Origin: GCA-2684655 sp045105235
Lineage (GTDB): Bacteria > Planctomycetota > UBA1135 > UBA2386
Direction: 5' to 3'
Assembly: GCA_045105235.1 (NCBI GenBank)
Contig: JBGCDH010000059.1
Span: 1-64,000, forward strand
DNA length: 64,000 nt
Below, piece by piece: positions 35,917-44,371 of this stretch. The notes under the pieces were generated by a model. That model searched no databases, was not told where the DNA came from, and saw only the letters and a program-made list of their open reading frames with translations. Both the position numbers and the translations under genes were made by a program. Within the stretch, counting starts at the first letter, position 1; every line of letters starts with the position of its first letter.

Positions 35917-36581
35917 AGCGCGGCAGCACCCGGCCCTGGATCGGGGGCGCCTTCGGGCATCTCGAGCATCAGCGGCAGCGCCGCATCGCGCGCGACCTTG
36001 CACGCCTGCAGCAGCGACGCAAAGCCGCGGCGCGCCGCCGCAACAAACGCGATACCGGCCGCAGCACGCTCGCTCTGCCAGGCTACGACTTCGGCTTCGT
36101 CAGCCTGAAACGTGCGTTGATTGAGCCAGTTGAGCTGATCCAACAAGACCTGCAGCGAGCCGATCTCGACGGCCTGGCCATCGGGCCGCGGCGCGCGCAC
36201 CGTCACCGGAAACTCACCGGGCAACCACATGTCGCAGGCGAGAATCTGCCCGTAGAGCGACTTGGCGAACTTTTGCTCGGCGCCTTCACGCCAGGCGGCA
36301 TCGAGCTCGCACAGGGCAGGACAGGTATCCGGCCACTCAAGATCACTGCGCTCCGCGTAGAAGGCAAACAGCCGCAGCGCCACATGGCCCGCTTCGTCCA
36401 GATCGGCCGCAAACGTCGTCCCACTGCGCTCATCCCAGACCAGCTGCTCGCCGACCTTTTCGGCGACGCTGCTGCGCAGGTCCTTTCGCCACTGCTCCAC
36501 GCCGGCCACGAGGCGATCGGCTTCCGCCGGATCGCCCTTGGCAAACCAGTGCGACAGCGGTCCTGCCAGAGCCCGCACCAA
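35913..36581 (-). CDS. Conserved-looking hypothetical protein
   Basis: A 222-residue soluble, mostly helical protein without a recognised family. It is rich in Trp and acidic residues (WFAKGDPAEAD, AFYAERSDLEWPDTCPAL, LACDMWLPGEFPV) and has no signal peptide or membrane segment. It begins with TTG (or the following GTG) immediately after the TAG of the S9 peptidase gene, with no spacer, and ends in a four-base GTGA overlap with the DUF6671-like gene. Both junctions indicate that the three genes are translated together, so a shared role is likely. Confidence 0.55.
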   Translation of the reverse strand: MVRALAGPLSHWFAKGDPAEADRLVAGVEQWRKDLRSSVAEKVGEQLVWDERSGTTFAADLDEAGHVALRLFAFYAERSDLEWPDTCPALCELDAAWREGAEQKFAKSLYGQILACDMWLPGEFPVTVRAPRPDGQAVEIGSLQVLLDQLNWLNQRTFQADEAEVVAWQSERAAAGIAFVAAARRGFASLLQACKVARDAALPLMLEMPEGAPDPGPGAAAL

Positions 36582-38780
36582 CTACAGGTTCTCCTTCAGA
36601 AAGCGCTCAAAGCGCCCAAACAGGTGCAGCTGCTGCTGCAGGTCGCCGATGCCGTGGCGCACGCGCGGGTAGACCATGAAGTCGCAGTCCTTGCCGGCCT
36701 TTTGCATCGCGTGCAAAAACTGCAGGCTGTTCTGCATGTGCACGTTGTCGTCCATGGCGCCGCAGATCAGCATCAGCTTACCGTGCAGGTTCTTGGCGGC
36801 GTTGGTGACGCTGCCGGCCTCGTAGCCTTCCTTGTTGTTGGACGGCAGCCCGCCGTAGCGCTCGGTGTAGATCGTGTCGTAGAGGCGCCAGTCCGTCACC
36901 GGATTTACGGCAACCCCTGCCGCCCATTTCTTGCTGTGCGTCAAGTTGAAGAGCGTCTGGTAGCCACCGTAGCTCCAGCCCCAAATCGCGACGCGCTCGG
37001 GGTCGGCGTAGCCCTGGCCGACGAGCCAGTCGATGCCGTCTTCGAGATCGAGCAGCTCGCCTTGGCCCAGCCGCCGCCAGCAGGCCTTGGCAAACTTCCG
37101 CCCCTTGCCGCTCGCCGAACGGTTGTCGCAAACGAATACAACGTAGCCGCGCTGCAGCAGCAGGTTGTGCCAGAGGAAGTCGCGGCCACCCCAACGATCG
37201 CGAACGCGCGGGGTGTGCGGGCCCGAGTAGGTGTGCTGCACGACCGGATACTTTTTGTTGGGGTCAAAGCCAGCCGGCTTCAGCACCATCGCCTCCATCT
37301 CGAAGCCGTCGCGCGTCGCCACCTTGACGAACTCCGGCGTCTGCACGCCGAACGCCTTCATCATCTCGGGCTTGGACTGGGCCAATACGCGCAGCTCCTT
37401 GTCATCCATGTCGCGCAGGTAGGTGCACGGCGGCGTGTCGGCATCGCTCCAGTGCGTCACAAACGCGCCGTGACCTGGCGCCATCTGGACATCATGCGTG
37501 CCGCGCCCCCCGGTAATGCGCTGCGGTTCGCCGCCGGCCAAAGGCACTCGATAGAGATGCGTCTGCACCTTGCTATCCTTGTCCGACAGCACGTAGGCAA
37601 AGCCATTCTCTTCGTCGACGGAGACCAGTTCTTTGACCTGCCATGCACCCTCGGTGAGGCGCCCCTGCGCTTCGCCGCTGCGCGCAAACCGATAGAGATG
37701 CTTGTAGCCGTCGCGCTCGCTGAGCCACAAGAATGAGCGCCCGCTCTCGAGCCACTCCGGCTCCGGCCCGGCTTCAACCCAGCAGTCGCTGGTCTCGCGC
37801 CACAGCAGCCGCGCGCGCCCGGTCGCGACGCTACCGGCCCGCATGTCGAGCCACGTCTGCTCGCGGTTTTGGACCTGAAACAGCACTTCGCTGCTGTCCG
37901 GCGCCCACGTCACGCGCACGACCAGACGATCCTCGGCGGGGTAGTCCGAGACGTCGAACCACTTGGCCTCGCCCGTCGCAACATCGATCACGCCGATGTC
38001 GACGATCGGGTTGGGCTCACCGACCTTTGGGTAATTGGTGCGCTCCACAGTGGGGCGCGCCGGCACATCACTGACCAAAACGAACTCCTCGACCGGCGAC
38101 TCATCGAGCTTGAGCAGCGCAATGCTCTTGCCGTCTGGAGCCCACCAATAGCCCTGAAAGTTGCCCCGGCCGTAGAGCTCTTCTTGATAGACCCAGTCGA
38201 GGCGCCCGTAGAACAAATCCGCGTGCCCCTCCGTCGTCAGCGCCCGCGGCTTGGCACCGCCTGCGGCGGCTACGACGTGCAGGTTGTAGTTCGCGACAAA
38301 CGCAACGTTGCTGCCATCCGGCGAGAACCGAACGCCAACCTCTTCTTCGTCGGGAGTGTTCGTCAAGCGCACCGCCGCGCCATCACAGCCCGCGGCATAA
38401 AGGTCCCCGCCTACAGCGAGCACGAATCGCGTGTGGTCGTCGTTCCAGGTCCAGCTGCCATCGTCTTCGAGCGCAGCGGCATCTGCGCCATCGCCGAGCG
38501 AAGCAAGCAGCGCCTTCTTGTCGACATAGCGCTCGCGATCGCCCGTGCGCGCCACGACCTTCGACCAGTTGGACGGCCCTGGCTTGCCGCCGCTGTCAAA
38601 GACCAGGTAGCTGTCCTTGTCGAGCCAGGCGACCGGGTCTTCGCCGCCCATGCTCATGAGATAGTCGAGCCGAAACATGTCGATCGGCTGGAGCTTCTGC
38701 TGCGCAACAGCAGGGACGGCAAACAGCGGCGCCAGCAGACTCATGCATCCGGCTACCGGTCGAACGGCAAGGAGATTCAT
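36582..38780 (-). CDS. S9 family dipeptidyl peptidase IV-like protein
   Basis: A 732-residue exported serine peptidase that probably removes dipeptides from peptide N-termini. A signal peptide is evident (CMSLLAPLFAVPAVA, then QQ). An N-terminal beta-propeller (DPPIV_N type) precedes the hydrolase domain. The triad is Ser603 in GWSYGGYQ, Asp677 in GAMDDNVHMQ and His709 in RVRHGIGD, with spacing close to human DPP IV. It works in the periplasm or is secreted. Two POT peptide importers and an M14 carboxypeptidase nearby suggest a general peptide-scavenging capacity. Its start lies 10 bp from repeat copy C. Confidence 0.92.
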   Translation of the reverse strand: MNLLAVRPVAGCMSLLAPLFAVPAVAQQKLQPIDMFRLDYLMSMGGEDPVAWLDKDSYLVFDSGGKPGPSNWSKVVARTGDRERYVDKKALLASLGDGADAAALEDDGSWTWNDDHTRFVLAVGGDLYAAGCDGAAVRLTNTPDEEEVGVRFSPDGSNVAFVANYNLHVVAAAGGAKPRALTTEGHADLFYGRLDWVYQEELYGRGNFQGYWWAPDGKSIALLKLDESPVEEFVLVSDVPARPTVERTNYPKVGEPNPIVDIGVIDVATGEAKWFDVSDYPAEDRLVVRVTWAPDSSEVLFQVQNREQTWLDMRAGSVATGRARLLWRETSDCWVEAGPEPEWLESGRSFLWLSERDGYKHLYRFARSGEAQGRLTEGAWQVKELVSVDEENGFAYVLSDKDSKVQTHLYRVPLAGGEPQRITGGRGTHDVQMAPGHGAFVTHWSDADTPPCTYLRDMDDKELRVLAQSKPEMMKAFGVQTPEFVKVATRDGFEMEAMVLKPAGFDPNKKYPVVQHTYSGPHTPRVRDRWGGRDFLWHNLLLQRGYVVFVCDNRSASGKGRKFAKACWRRLGQGELLDLEDGIDWLVGQGYADPERVAIWGWSYGGYQTLFNLTHSKKWAAGVAVNPVTDWRLYDTIYTERYGGLPSNNKEGYEAGSVTNAAKNLHGKLMLICGAMDDNVHMQNSLQFLHAMQKAGKDCDFMVYPRVRHGIGDLQQQLHLFGRFERFLKENL

Positions 38781-38789
38781 GCCCGGATG

Positions 38790-38963
38790 CTAGTGTAGTG
38801 CATCTGGTAGACGGGGCATTATCCGGGATGCGAGGGCGTTCGTCGCAAGGCACTGCGACGAACGCATCCTCCATGCTTCCGACCTCCTGCCGAGGAGCTG
38901 CAACGCCGTGACAGGCGTCTTCGCGCCCGCAGAAGGCACTCTATATCCGATGCAGGACACGAG
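38790..38963. repeat. CTAG-flanked dispersed element, copy C (long form)
   Basis: A 174-bp element between the S9 peptidase start and the CBS-protein stop. The left end is CTAG-TGTAGTGCATCTGG; the right end has decayed to GATGCAGGACA-CGAG. An inner 12-bp perfect hairpin is formed by 38836-38847 and 38854-38865 (GCGTTCGTCGCA, loop AGGCAC). The GGCGTCTTCGCGCC block near the right arm matches copies B and D. The 65 bp from its end to the CBS stop at 39029 hold no gene. Confidence 0.82.
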
Positions 38964-39028
38964 CCGGCCAGGCGCTCCATCGCGCCTCGCGGAACGCGGA
39001 ACGCGGAAGCGACTTCGCCGCGCGTTGC

Positions 39029-39700
39029 TCAGACCGCAGCCGTCGGCGAATCTGACCCCGGCACCGGCTGACGCCGCGTCAACAGCCGCACGCCGGCCTT
39101 TTGCGCCAGGGACAGTCCCGCTTCGCTCGCCGCTTCGTCGCCTTCGAGCGCCAGCTCAATGAGTCGCTCGTCGCCGCGTCGCTGCTCGAGGTAGGCGCGC
39201 AGCCGCAGCACCTCCGAGCGTCCCGAGCCGAGGAAGTGCTCAACGACATCGGCGTCTGCCGGCGCCACCAGGGACAAAAGCACAGCCGTCGGCACGAAGA
39301 CGATTTCGCGGAAGGCGCGCAAGATATCGGATCGACTGAGCAAGCCCACCACGCGCGAGCCGCGCAGGACCGGCACACAGTGAAGCTTGTTCAGATCGAG
39401 CAGCCGCACCGCACTCTCGATCGAGTCGTCCGGCGCGACCGTCACAACCTGGCCGACCATGATGTCCTCGATCCGGATCCCGAGCGACTCCCGCGCACGC
39501 TCCTCCGGAGCAAACGGATGCCGATTGGGCGGCGCGGTGCGCAGGACATCGGAGCGCGACACGATGCCACGTAGGGCGCCCGCATCGACAACCGGGAGAC
39601 AGCGAACGCCGACTTCGGTCATCCGGGCCACCGCCTCAACGACGTCGTCGTCCGGAGCAACACAGACCGGGTCACGCGTCATGTAGATCGAAACCAGCAT
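39029..39700 (-). CDS. Protein with two CBS domains
   Basis: A 223-residue cytoplasmic protein. Residues 1-60 (IYMTRDPVCVAPDDDVVEA, GVRCLPVVDAGALRGIVSRSD) and 75-135 (IMVGQVVTVAPDDSIESA, LHCVPVLRGSRVVGLLSRSD) are the two halves of a Bateman module that binds adenine nucleotides. The remaining 85 residues contain a helical tail with a hydrophobic strand (VPTAVLLSLV) and no enzyme domain. It probably senses energy state and acts on a partner protein. Upstream of its start lies the pentanucleotide array. Confidence 0.85.
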   Translation of the reverse strand: MLVSIYMTRDPVCVAPDDDVVEAVARMTEVGVRCLPVVDAGALRGIVSRSDVLRTAPPNRHPFAPEERARESLGIRIEDIMVGQVVTVAPDDSIESAVRLLDLNKLHCVPVLRGSRVVGLLSRSDILRAFREIVFVPTAVLLSLVAPADADVVEHFLGSGRSEVLRLRAYLEQRRGDERLIELALEGDEAASEAGLSLAQKAGVRLLTRRQPVPGSDSPTAAV

Positions 39701-39780
39701 CGCATGGGCCTATCGGCGCGCATGGCTCGTTTCCGTATAGGGACTAGCGCCCAAGTGGTTCTCCGTAGTGCGTCAAGATC

Positions 39781-39850
39781 CAGCGCAGCGCAGCCCAGCG
39801 CAGCCCAGCCCAGCCCAGCCCAGCGCAGCGCAGCGCAGTGCAGTGCAGTG
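39781..39850. repeat. Pentanucleotide tandem array, 14 units of CAG[CT][CG]
   Basis: Fourteen consecutive 5-bp units occur without interruption: CAGCG, CAGCC and CAGTG variants arranged in blocks (three CAGTG at the right end, four consecutive CAGCC in the middle). The array sits in the 159-bp space upstream of the CBS-protein start and downstream of the AlgJ-like gene, both on the minus strand. Confidence 0.9.
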
Positions 39851-39859
39851 CGGCCTACG

Positions 39860-41146
39860 TTACGGCAGCTTCGGATCGAGCCAGGCCCCCTCAAACCAAC
39901 CGCGCTCCACCATCTCCCAGACCACCAGCTTGGGCTTCGGCGCCGCGCCGTCCGCCGCCGCCGCGCGCAGGTCGCGCAGCGCCGCCTGCAGCGGCTTCAT
40001 CCCCTGGGCGCCACGAATGATATGGCCCCGGATCGCCCGACCGAGCGTGAACGAAATCGCCGACATGCCGTTCTCTTCCGAAAAGCTGGTGCCGATCAGC
40101 AGGACTTCGGCGTTCGGATCGTCGCCATACATCGGCACCGAAGCCGCGCCATCGACCAAGTCGACGCCAAAGTAGTTGCGCTCTTCCGCCAGCTGATCGC
40201 TAAGCAAACTGAGGGCCACCGTGCGCTGCCCCGTGACGGGATCGGGCTGCACGATCGACAGGATGCCCAGCATCGCCGTCAGGTCCCCGACCGCGCGCAG
40301 CTTGGTCGGACCGTTGAGGCGCGCCACGCGACGCGGCCCCAACAGCTTGCCGTAGCGCCGCTCGATCTCACCGGCGATCAGCTGGCCGCCGACGAGAGCC
40401 CCGGCCGGCCGCCAGTGCGTGTCGCGCGCATAAAAGAGCTGATCGCCCGGCTCGTCGGACGGGACGGCTGCGCGTGCCGCACGCATCGGCGTTGCCATGT
40501 CCATCGTGTCGATGCCAAGCCCTTGGAGCTCGGCGAGGATACGCCCGTAGTTGCCCTTCTTGTTGGCGGGCAGCGCGCCGTCCGCAAACGCAACGTCGGC
40601 ATAGACGCGCGCCTTGTCCGGAATGACCACCATCAAAAACTCGGCACCAGCCGCCCGCACCACGTCGCGCACGCCCGCGAGGAACTTGCGCCGGGCCTTG
40701 GTCGCACGCGCGAAGCCGCGATTGTTGGGACGAATCGACGTCTTGATGAAGAACCAGTCCTCATCGCCGCCGCCTTCACCGGCGCCAAAGTGCACCCGCG
40801 CTGACTGCGGAACATCGAGCCGGTAGCGCAGTTCGTTGTAGTGACCCCGCAACCACCAAGTGATCGGCGAGGCCTCCTGCAGCTCCCGCTGCTTCTTCAG
40901 CATCCAATCGCCCGACTGAACGTTGGTAACGGTCGCGACCGGCGCGACCTTCTGGGCGCGCGTCCGGATCGCCGGCTCGTCGCGACCGAGCAAGCCATGC
41001 CAAATCAAGTGCACGAGCGGCACACTCGCACAAAGCAGCGCAACAAACACGATCGCAAACCAGCGCACGGCCCACTGTGCGGAGGCTTGCGGGCCTGGGC
41101 TTTGCTCGGGCGGCATTTCCTCTGGCGTTGGATTCGGTGCGGACAT
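39860..41146 (-). CDS. AlgJ/AlgX-like SGNH acetyltransferase protein
   Basis: A 428-residue protein with a single N-terminal membrane anchor (WFAIVFVALLCASVPLVHL, residues about 28-50) and a periplasmic SGNH-hydrolase-like domain. The Asp-x-His motif is in FYARDTHWRPAG and the nucleophile serine in LIGTSFSEE, as in AlgJ and AlgX, which move acetyl groups onto exopolysaccharide. It follows the MBOAT gene by 12 bp and should be its partner: MBOAT passes acetyl across the membrane, this protein transfers it to the sugar. Confidence 0.85.
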   Translation of the reverse strand: MSAPNPTPEEMPPEQSPGPQASAQWAVRWFAIVFVALLCASVPLVHLIWHGLLGRDEPAIRTRAQKVAPVATVTNVQSGDWMLKKQRELQEASPITWWLRGHYNELRYRLDVPQSARVHFGAGEGGGDEDWFFIKTSIRPNNRGFARATKARRKFLAGVRDVVRAAGAEFLMVVIPDKARVYADVAFADGALPANKKGNYGRILAELQGLGIDTMDMATPMRAARAAVPSDEPGDQLFYARDTHWRPAGALVGGQLIAGEIERRYGKLLGPRRVARLNGPTKLRAVGDLTAMLGILSIVQPDPVTGQRTVALSLLSDQLAEERNYFGVDLVDGAASVPMYGDDPNAEVLLIGTSFSEENGMSAISFTLGRAIRGHIIRGAQGMKPLQAALRDLRAAAADGAAPKPKLVVWEMVERGWFEGAWLDPKLP

Positions 41147-41158
41147 CTCGCGATCGGC

Positions 41159-42616
41159 CTAGAACTGGTAGTAGATGAACGGCACGAAGTCGGCTGCTAG
41201 CAGATGGCAAACGGCGAGCGCAAACACCAGCAGCGCACCGAGCATCACAAGCGGATGGCACCGACGCACCAGCTGTTCGCTGCGCGGCATCGCGAACACG
41301 ATCAGCAGGCCAAGGACAAAACCGCCGTACAAGAACGGCTGCTGCTGGCCAAGCTGCGGCACGCCGCCCACGCCGTTTGCGCCAACCAAACCAAGGCCGG
41401 TATCGCGCAGTTCGGTCAGCGTTTGGCAGCGGAAGATCACCAGCCCGAGCGTCCAGATCAAGAACGTGCAAAACACCTGCCCAGAGCGTGGCAAACCGCC
41501 ATACGGCGACACCTTGCCAAGCCGTCTCTCCAGCACCAAGAAGAGACCGTGCCACCCGCCCCAGAGCATGTAGGTCCAAGACGCACCGTGCCAAAGCCCG
41601 CCGAGCAGCATCGTGACGGCCACGTTGATCTGCGCGCGCAATTCTCCCTTTCGATTGCCGCCGAGCGTGACGTAGAGGTAGTCGCGCAGCCAGGTGCTGA
41701 GACTGATGTGCCAGCGGCGCCAAAGCTCGGTGATGCTCTGGGATCGATAGGGCGACCGGAAGTTCTCCGGGAACCGAAAGCCCAACAGCAGGCCAAGGCC
41801 AATGGCCATATCGCTATAGCCGGAGAAGTCGAAGTAGATCTGGATCGAGTAGCCGAAGGCCGCCAGCCAGGCGGCCAGCATCCCCGGCGCGTCGGCCGCG
41901 TAGACCTGATCGACCAGCGGTCCAACGGAGTCCGCGATCAACACCTTCTTGCTGAAGCCGAGCGCAAATAGCAGCACGCCATCGCTCGCCATGCGCAGAT
42001 CGACCGCGCGCTTTTTCAGCGACTTCTCGATGTCGCGGTAGCGCACGATCGGGCCCGCGACCAGCTGCGGAAACATCGACACGTAGCACAGCAGATCGAA
42101 GAACGAGCGCGTGGGCTTCACGTCGCCGCGGTAGACGTCGATGGTGTAGCTCATCGACTGGAACGTGAAAAACGAGATGCCTACCGGCAACAGCACCTTC
42201 TCCCATTCGACGGGCCAGGGCGCCACGTCGTTCCACGTCTCGACGAACAGGTTCGCGTATTTGAACCAACCGAGCAGCGCGAGGTTCGCACCGACCGACA
42301 AGAGCAGATACAGCTTGCGTCCGCGGCTGCGTCGGCTGCAGCTGAGTCGTCCGCCCAACTCCGCGCCATCGTCGCCGCCGCCAGGCTCGCCCGCGTCCTT
42401 TGCTGCCGCATGGCGCTCGCCCATCAGGCGAGCGGCCAGGTAGTCAATCGTGACGCTACCGAGCATCAGCAGCACATACTGCGGCCGCCACCAGCCGTAG
42501 AACACGAAGCTACCGAGCGTCAGCGCAAGGTTTCGCCAGCGCGTCGGCGCCGCGAAATAGAGCGGCACAAACAGCGGCAGGAACCAAAACAGAAAGACGA
42601 ACGACGCGAAAACCAC
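41159..42616 (-). CDS. MBOAT-family O-acyltransferase (AlgI-like)
   Basis: A 485-residue multi-pass membrane protein. Typical MBOAT features are FASFVFLFWFLPLFV at the start, FFTFQSMSYTIDVYRGDVKP, and WRRWHISLSTWLRDYLYV with LLGGLWHGASWTYMLWG carrying the catalytic histidine. It begins with GTG at 42616, 65 bp after gpsA. It exports acetyl groups to the AlgJ-like protein encoded just downstream. No other alginate genes are present, so the acetylated polymer is another glycan, perhaps the one built at the left of the window. Confidence 0.92.
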   Translation of the reverse strand: MVFASFVFLFWFLPLFVPLYFAAPTRWRNLALTLGSFVFYGWWRPQYVLLMLGSVTIDYLAARLMGERHAAAKDAGEPGGGDDGAELGGRLSCSRRSRGRKLYLLLSVGANLALLGWFKYANLFVETWNDVAPWPVEWEKVLLPVGISFFTFQSMSYTIDVYRGDVKPTRSFFDLLCYVSMFPQLVAGPIVRYRDIEKSLKKRAVDLRMASDGVLLFALGFSKKVLIADSVGPLVDQVYAADAPGMLAAWLAAFGYSIQIYFDFSGYSDMAIGLGLLLGFRFPENFRSPYRSQSITELWRRWHISLSTWLRDYLYVTLGGNRKGELRAQINVAVTMLLGGLWHGASWTYMLWGGWHGLFLVLERRLGKVSPYGGLPRSGQVFCTFLIWTLGLVIFRCQTLTELRDTGLGLVGANGVGGVPQLGQQQPFLYGGFVLGLLIVFAMPRSEQLVRRCHPLVMLGALLVFALAVCHLLAADFVPFIYYQF

Positions 42617-42681
42617 GGGAGGAGTCTCAGGATGCTACCGTGCCGACGCGGCATCGCGGCGGCAGGAGGCCGATCTCGTCA

Positions 42682-43674
42682 TTACCCCTCCGCCTTGGGG
42701 TCGCGTTCCATCAGTTCGCGGACGGCGTGTTCGGGGGCAAGGCCCTCGTAGAGCACCCGCGCAACGGCCGTAGCAATGGGCATTTCACAGCTTCGCTTCG
42801 CAGCGGCGGCGGCAACAACACGCGCCGTCCAGACGCCTTCGGCAACCTTCGGCGAAGACTGAAGCGCCTGCTCGAGGGTCTCGCCCTTGCCCAGGCGCTC
42901 GCCAAACGCCCGGTTCCGGCCATGCTTGCTGAACGCGGTCACGGCAAGATCGCCGACGCCGGCGAGGCCAAAAAACGTGTGCGGATCGGCCCCGCAGGCG
43001 AGCCCGTAGCGCTGCATCTCGACCAGACCGCGCGAGAGGATGGCAGCCTTGGCGTTGTCGCCGTAGCCAAGCCCGTCGGCGATGCCGGCTGCCAGCGCCA
43101 TGACGTTCTTCAGCGCACCGCAAAGCTCGACGCCAAGCAGGTCCTGGTTGCGATAGACCCGAAAGCGGTCCGTCTGCAGCTCACCCTGAAGACTGCTGAG
43201 CACCTCATCATCGCGCCCCGCGACGACGACAGTGGTCGGCTGACCGTGCGCAATTTCCTCAGCATGGGACGGGCCGCTGAGCACGAAAACGCGTTCGTCG
43301 CTACCGAGGAGCTCGGCAAGAATCTCGGACGGTCTTGCGCCGGTGCTCTGCTCCAAGCCTTTGGCAAGCGAGACCACCGGCGCTGTCGCAGGCAGGCGGT
43401 CGCGCAGCTCGCCGAAAACGCCGCGCACATGCTGCGTCGGCACCGCGACCAGTACGCATCCCGCCCGATCGAGCACCGCCGACGCATCGCTACTCACACG
43501 GATCGCATCCGGCAGCCGCACGCCACTCAGATAGCGGGGGTTTTCGCGCGACGCCGCGATCGAAGCCGTGTAGGCAGCATCGTGGCCCCAAAGCGAAACG
43601 GCATGACCGCGCCGCTCCAGAGTCAGCGCCATCGCCGTGCCAAACCCACCGTTGCCGAGAATCGCGATCCTCAT
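42682..43674 (-). CDS. gpsA: Glycerol-3-phosphate dehydrogenase (NAD(P)+)
   Basis: A 330-residue cytoplasmic enzyme that reduces dihydroxyacetone phosphate to sn-glycerol 3-phosphate, the backbone of phospholipids. Seen are the MRIAILGNGGFGTAMA dinucleotide motif, AVPTQHVRGVF, LAKGLE, and the catalytic lysine region GALKNVMALAAGIADGLGYG. The start at 43674 overlaps the plsY stop by ATGA, so the two are co-translated; PlsY uses the product. The long open frame upstream to 44217 is only the plsY gene in another frame. Confidence 0.95.
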   Translation of the reverse strand: MRIAILGNGGFGTAMALTLERRGHAVSLWGHDAAYTASIAASRENPRYLSGVRLPDAIRVSSDASAVLDRAGCVLVAVPTQHVRGVFGELRDRLPATAPVVSLAKGLEQSTGARPSEILAELLGSDERVFVLSGPSHAEEIAHGQPTTVVVAGRDDEVLSSLQGELQTDRFRVYRNQDLLGVELCGALKNVMALAAGIADGLGYGDNAKAAILSRGLVEMQRYGLACGADPHTFFGLAGVGDLAVTAFSKHGRNRAFGERLGKGETLEQALQSSPKVAEGVWTARVVAAAAAKRSCEMPIATAVARVLYEGLAPEHAVRELMERDPKAEG

Positions 43675-44294
43675 GCCTGCCTCGTCGCAAAGAAGCTCTG
43701 CAGATTGCTGCGGTGCGTCCAAAAGAGAAACGCCGCAATGCCAATGCAGAGCAGCGTCAGCGGCAGGCGACCGGCGAACGCGTTGGCCGGGTCGACGACG
43801 ATGGCCGCGACCGCCAAACCAAGGCCGAGCGCCAGGCTGCCGAAGAAGACCTGGCGGGTCGCAAACCGAACGATGAAGAACACGCCGATGGCGATCAGCG
43901 TAATGCGCGGGTCCAGTCGAAGCAGTGCGCCCGTGGCCGTTGCGACGCCCTTGCCCCCGCGTCCGCCCAGCATCGGCGTAAACACGTGGCCCAGGATCGC
44001 GGCCGCCGCACACAGCACCGCAGCGAGCAGCGAGCCCGTCGCAAACCCGATCGAGACCGCGAGGTAGCCCTTGGCGGCATCCAGCAGGTAGACCAGGACA
44101 AACACCGCGATCTGGGTCCTCTTGCCCTCGAAGGCCCGACTCGCGTTGGTTGCCCCAACGTTGCCGCTGCCGACCGTGCGCACATCGACGCCTTTGAGCA
44201 GGCGCACAATCAGCCACGCAAAGGGCACGGCCCCGAGCGTGAAAGCCACGGAGAGGCGTAGGAACAGGAAAGCGGGTTCAAGCGAAGCCAGCAC
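43671..44294 (-). CDS. plsY: Acyl-phosphate:glycerol-3-phosphate acyltransferase
   Basis: A 207-residue integral membrane enzyme that transfers acyl groups from acyl-phosphate to glycerol 3-phosphate. The three cytoplasmic PlsY motifs are visible: GSGNVGATNASRA (serine and arginine), GHVFTPMLGGRGGKGVAT, and the later loop around THRSNLQ. Five to six hydrophobic helices are predicted. It starts with GTG at 44294 and ends in an ATGA overlap with gpsA, forming a two-gene phospholipid unit. The following MBOAT genes may be in the same transcript. Confidence 0.94.
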   Translation of the reverse strand: MLASLEPAFLFLRLSVAFTLGAVPFAWLIVRLLKGVDVRTVGSGNVGATNASRAFEGKRTQIAVFVLVYLLDAAKGYLAVSIGFATGSLLAAVLCAAAAILGHVFTPMLGGRGGKGVATATGALLRLDPRITLIAIGVFFIVRFATRQVFFGSLALGLGLAVAAIVVDPANAFAGRLPLTLLCIGIAAFLFWTHRSNLQSFFATRQA

Positions 44295-44371
44295 ATCAGA
44301 ACCGTAGCGAACCGATGCGCCGAACGCGACGCTTGCCGAGCAGCGCGCCCGCTCGCTAACGTCTGGGCCGC

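Noticed and set aside
35119..37736. Long plus-strand frames across the S9 peptidase and DUF6671 genes
   Set aside because: Arg- and His-rich shadow frames; the minus-strand genes have signal peptide, catalytic triad and coupled starts.
38790..38820. A tRNA-like D-arm in the repeat (CATCTGGTAGACG)
   Set aside because: No acceptor stem, anticodon arm or GTTCRA T-loop follows in any copy; the resemblance is to one short motif only.
39781..39850. The pentanucleotide array as a CRISPR
   Set aside because: Units are 5 bp with no spacers, and no cas genes are present.
42682..44217. gpsA with a 181-residue N-terminal extension
   Set aside because: The extension is only the plsY gene read in another frame; the ATGA overlap at 43671-43674 marks the true start.
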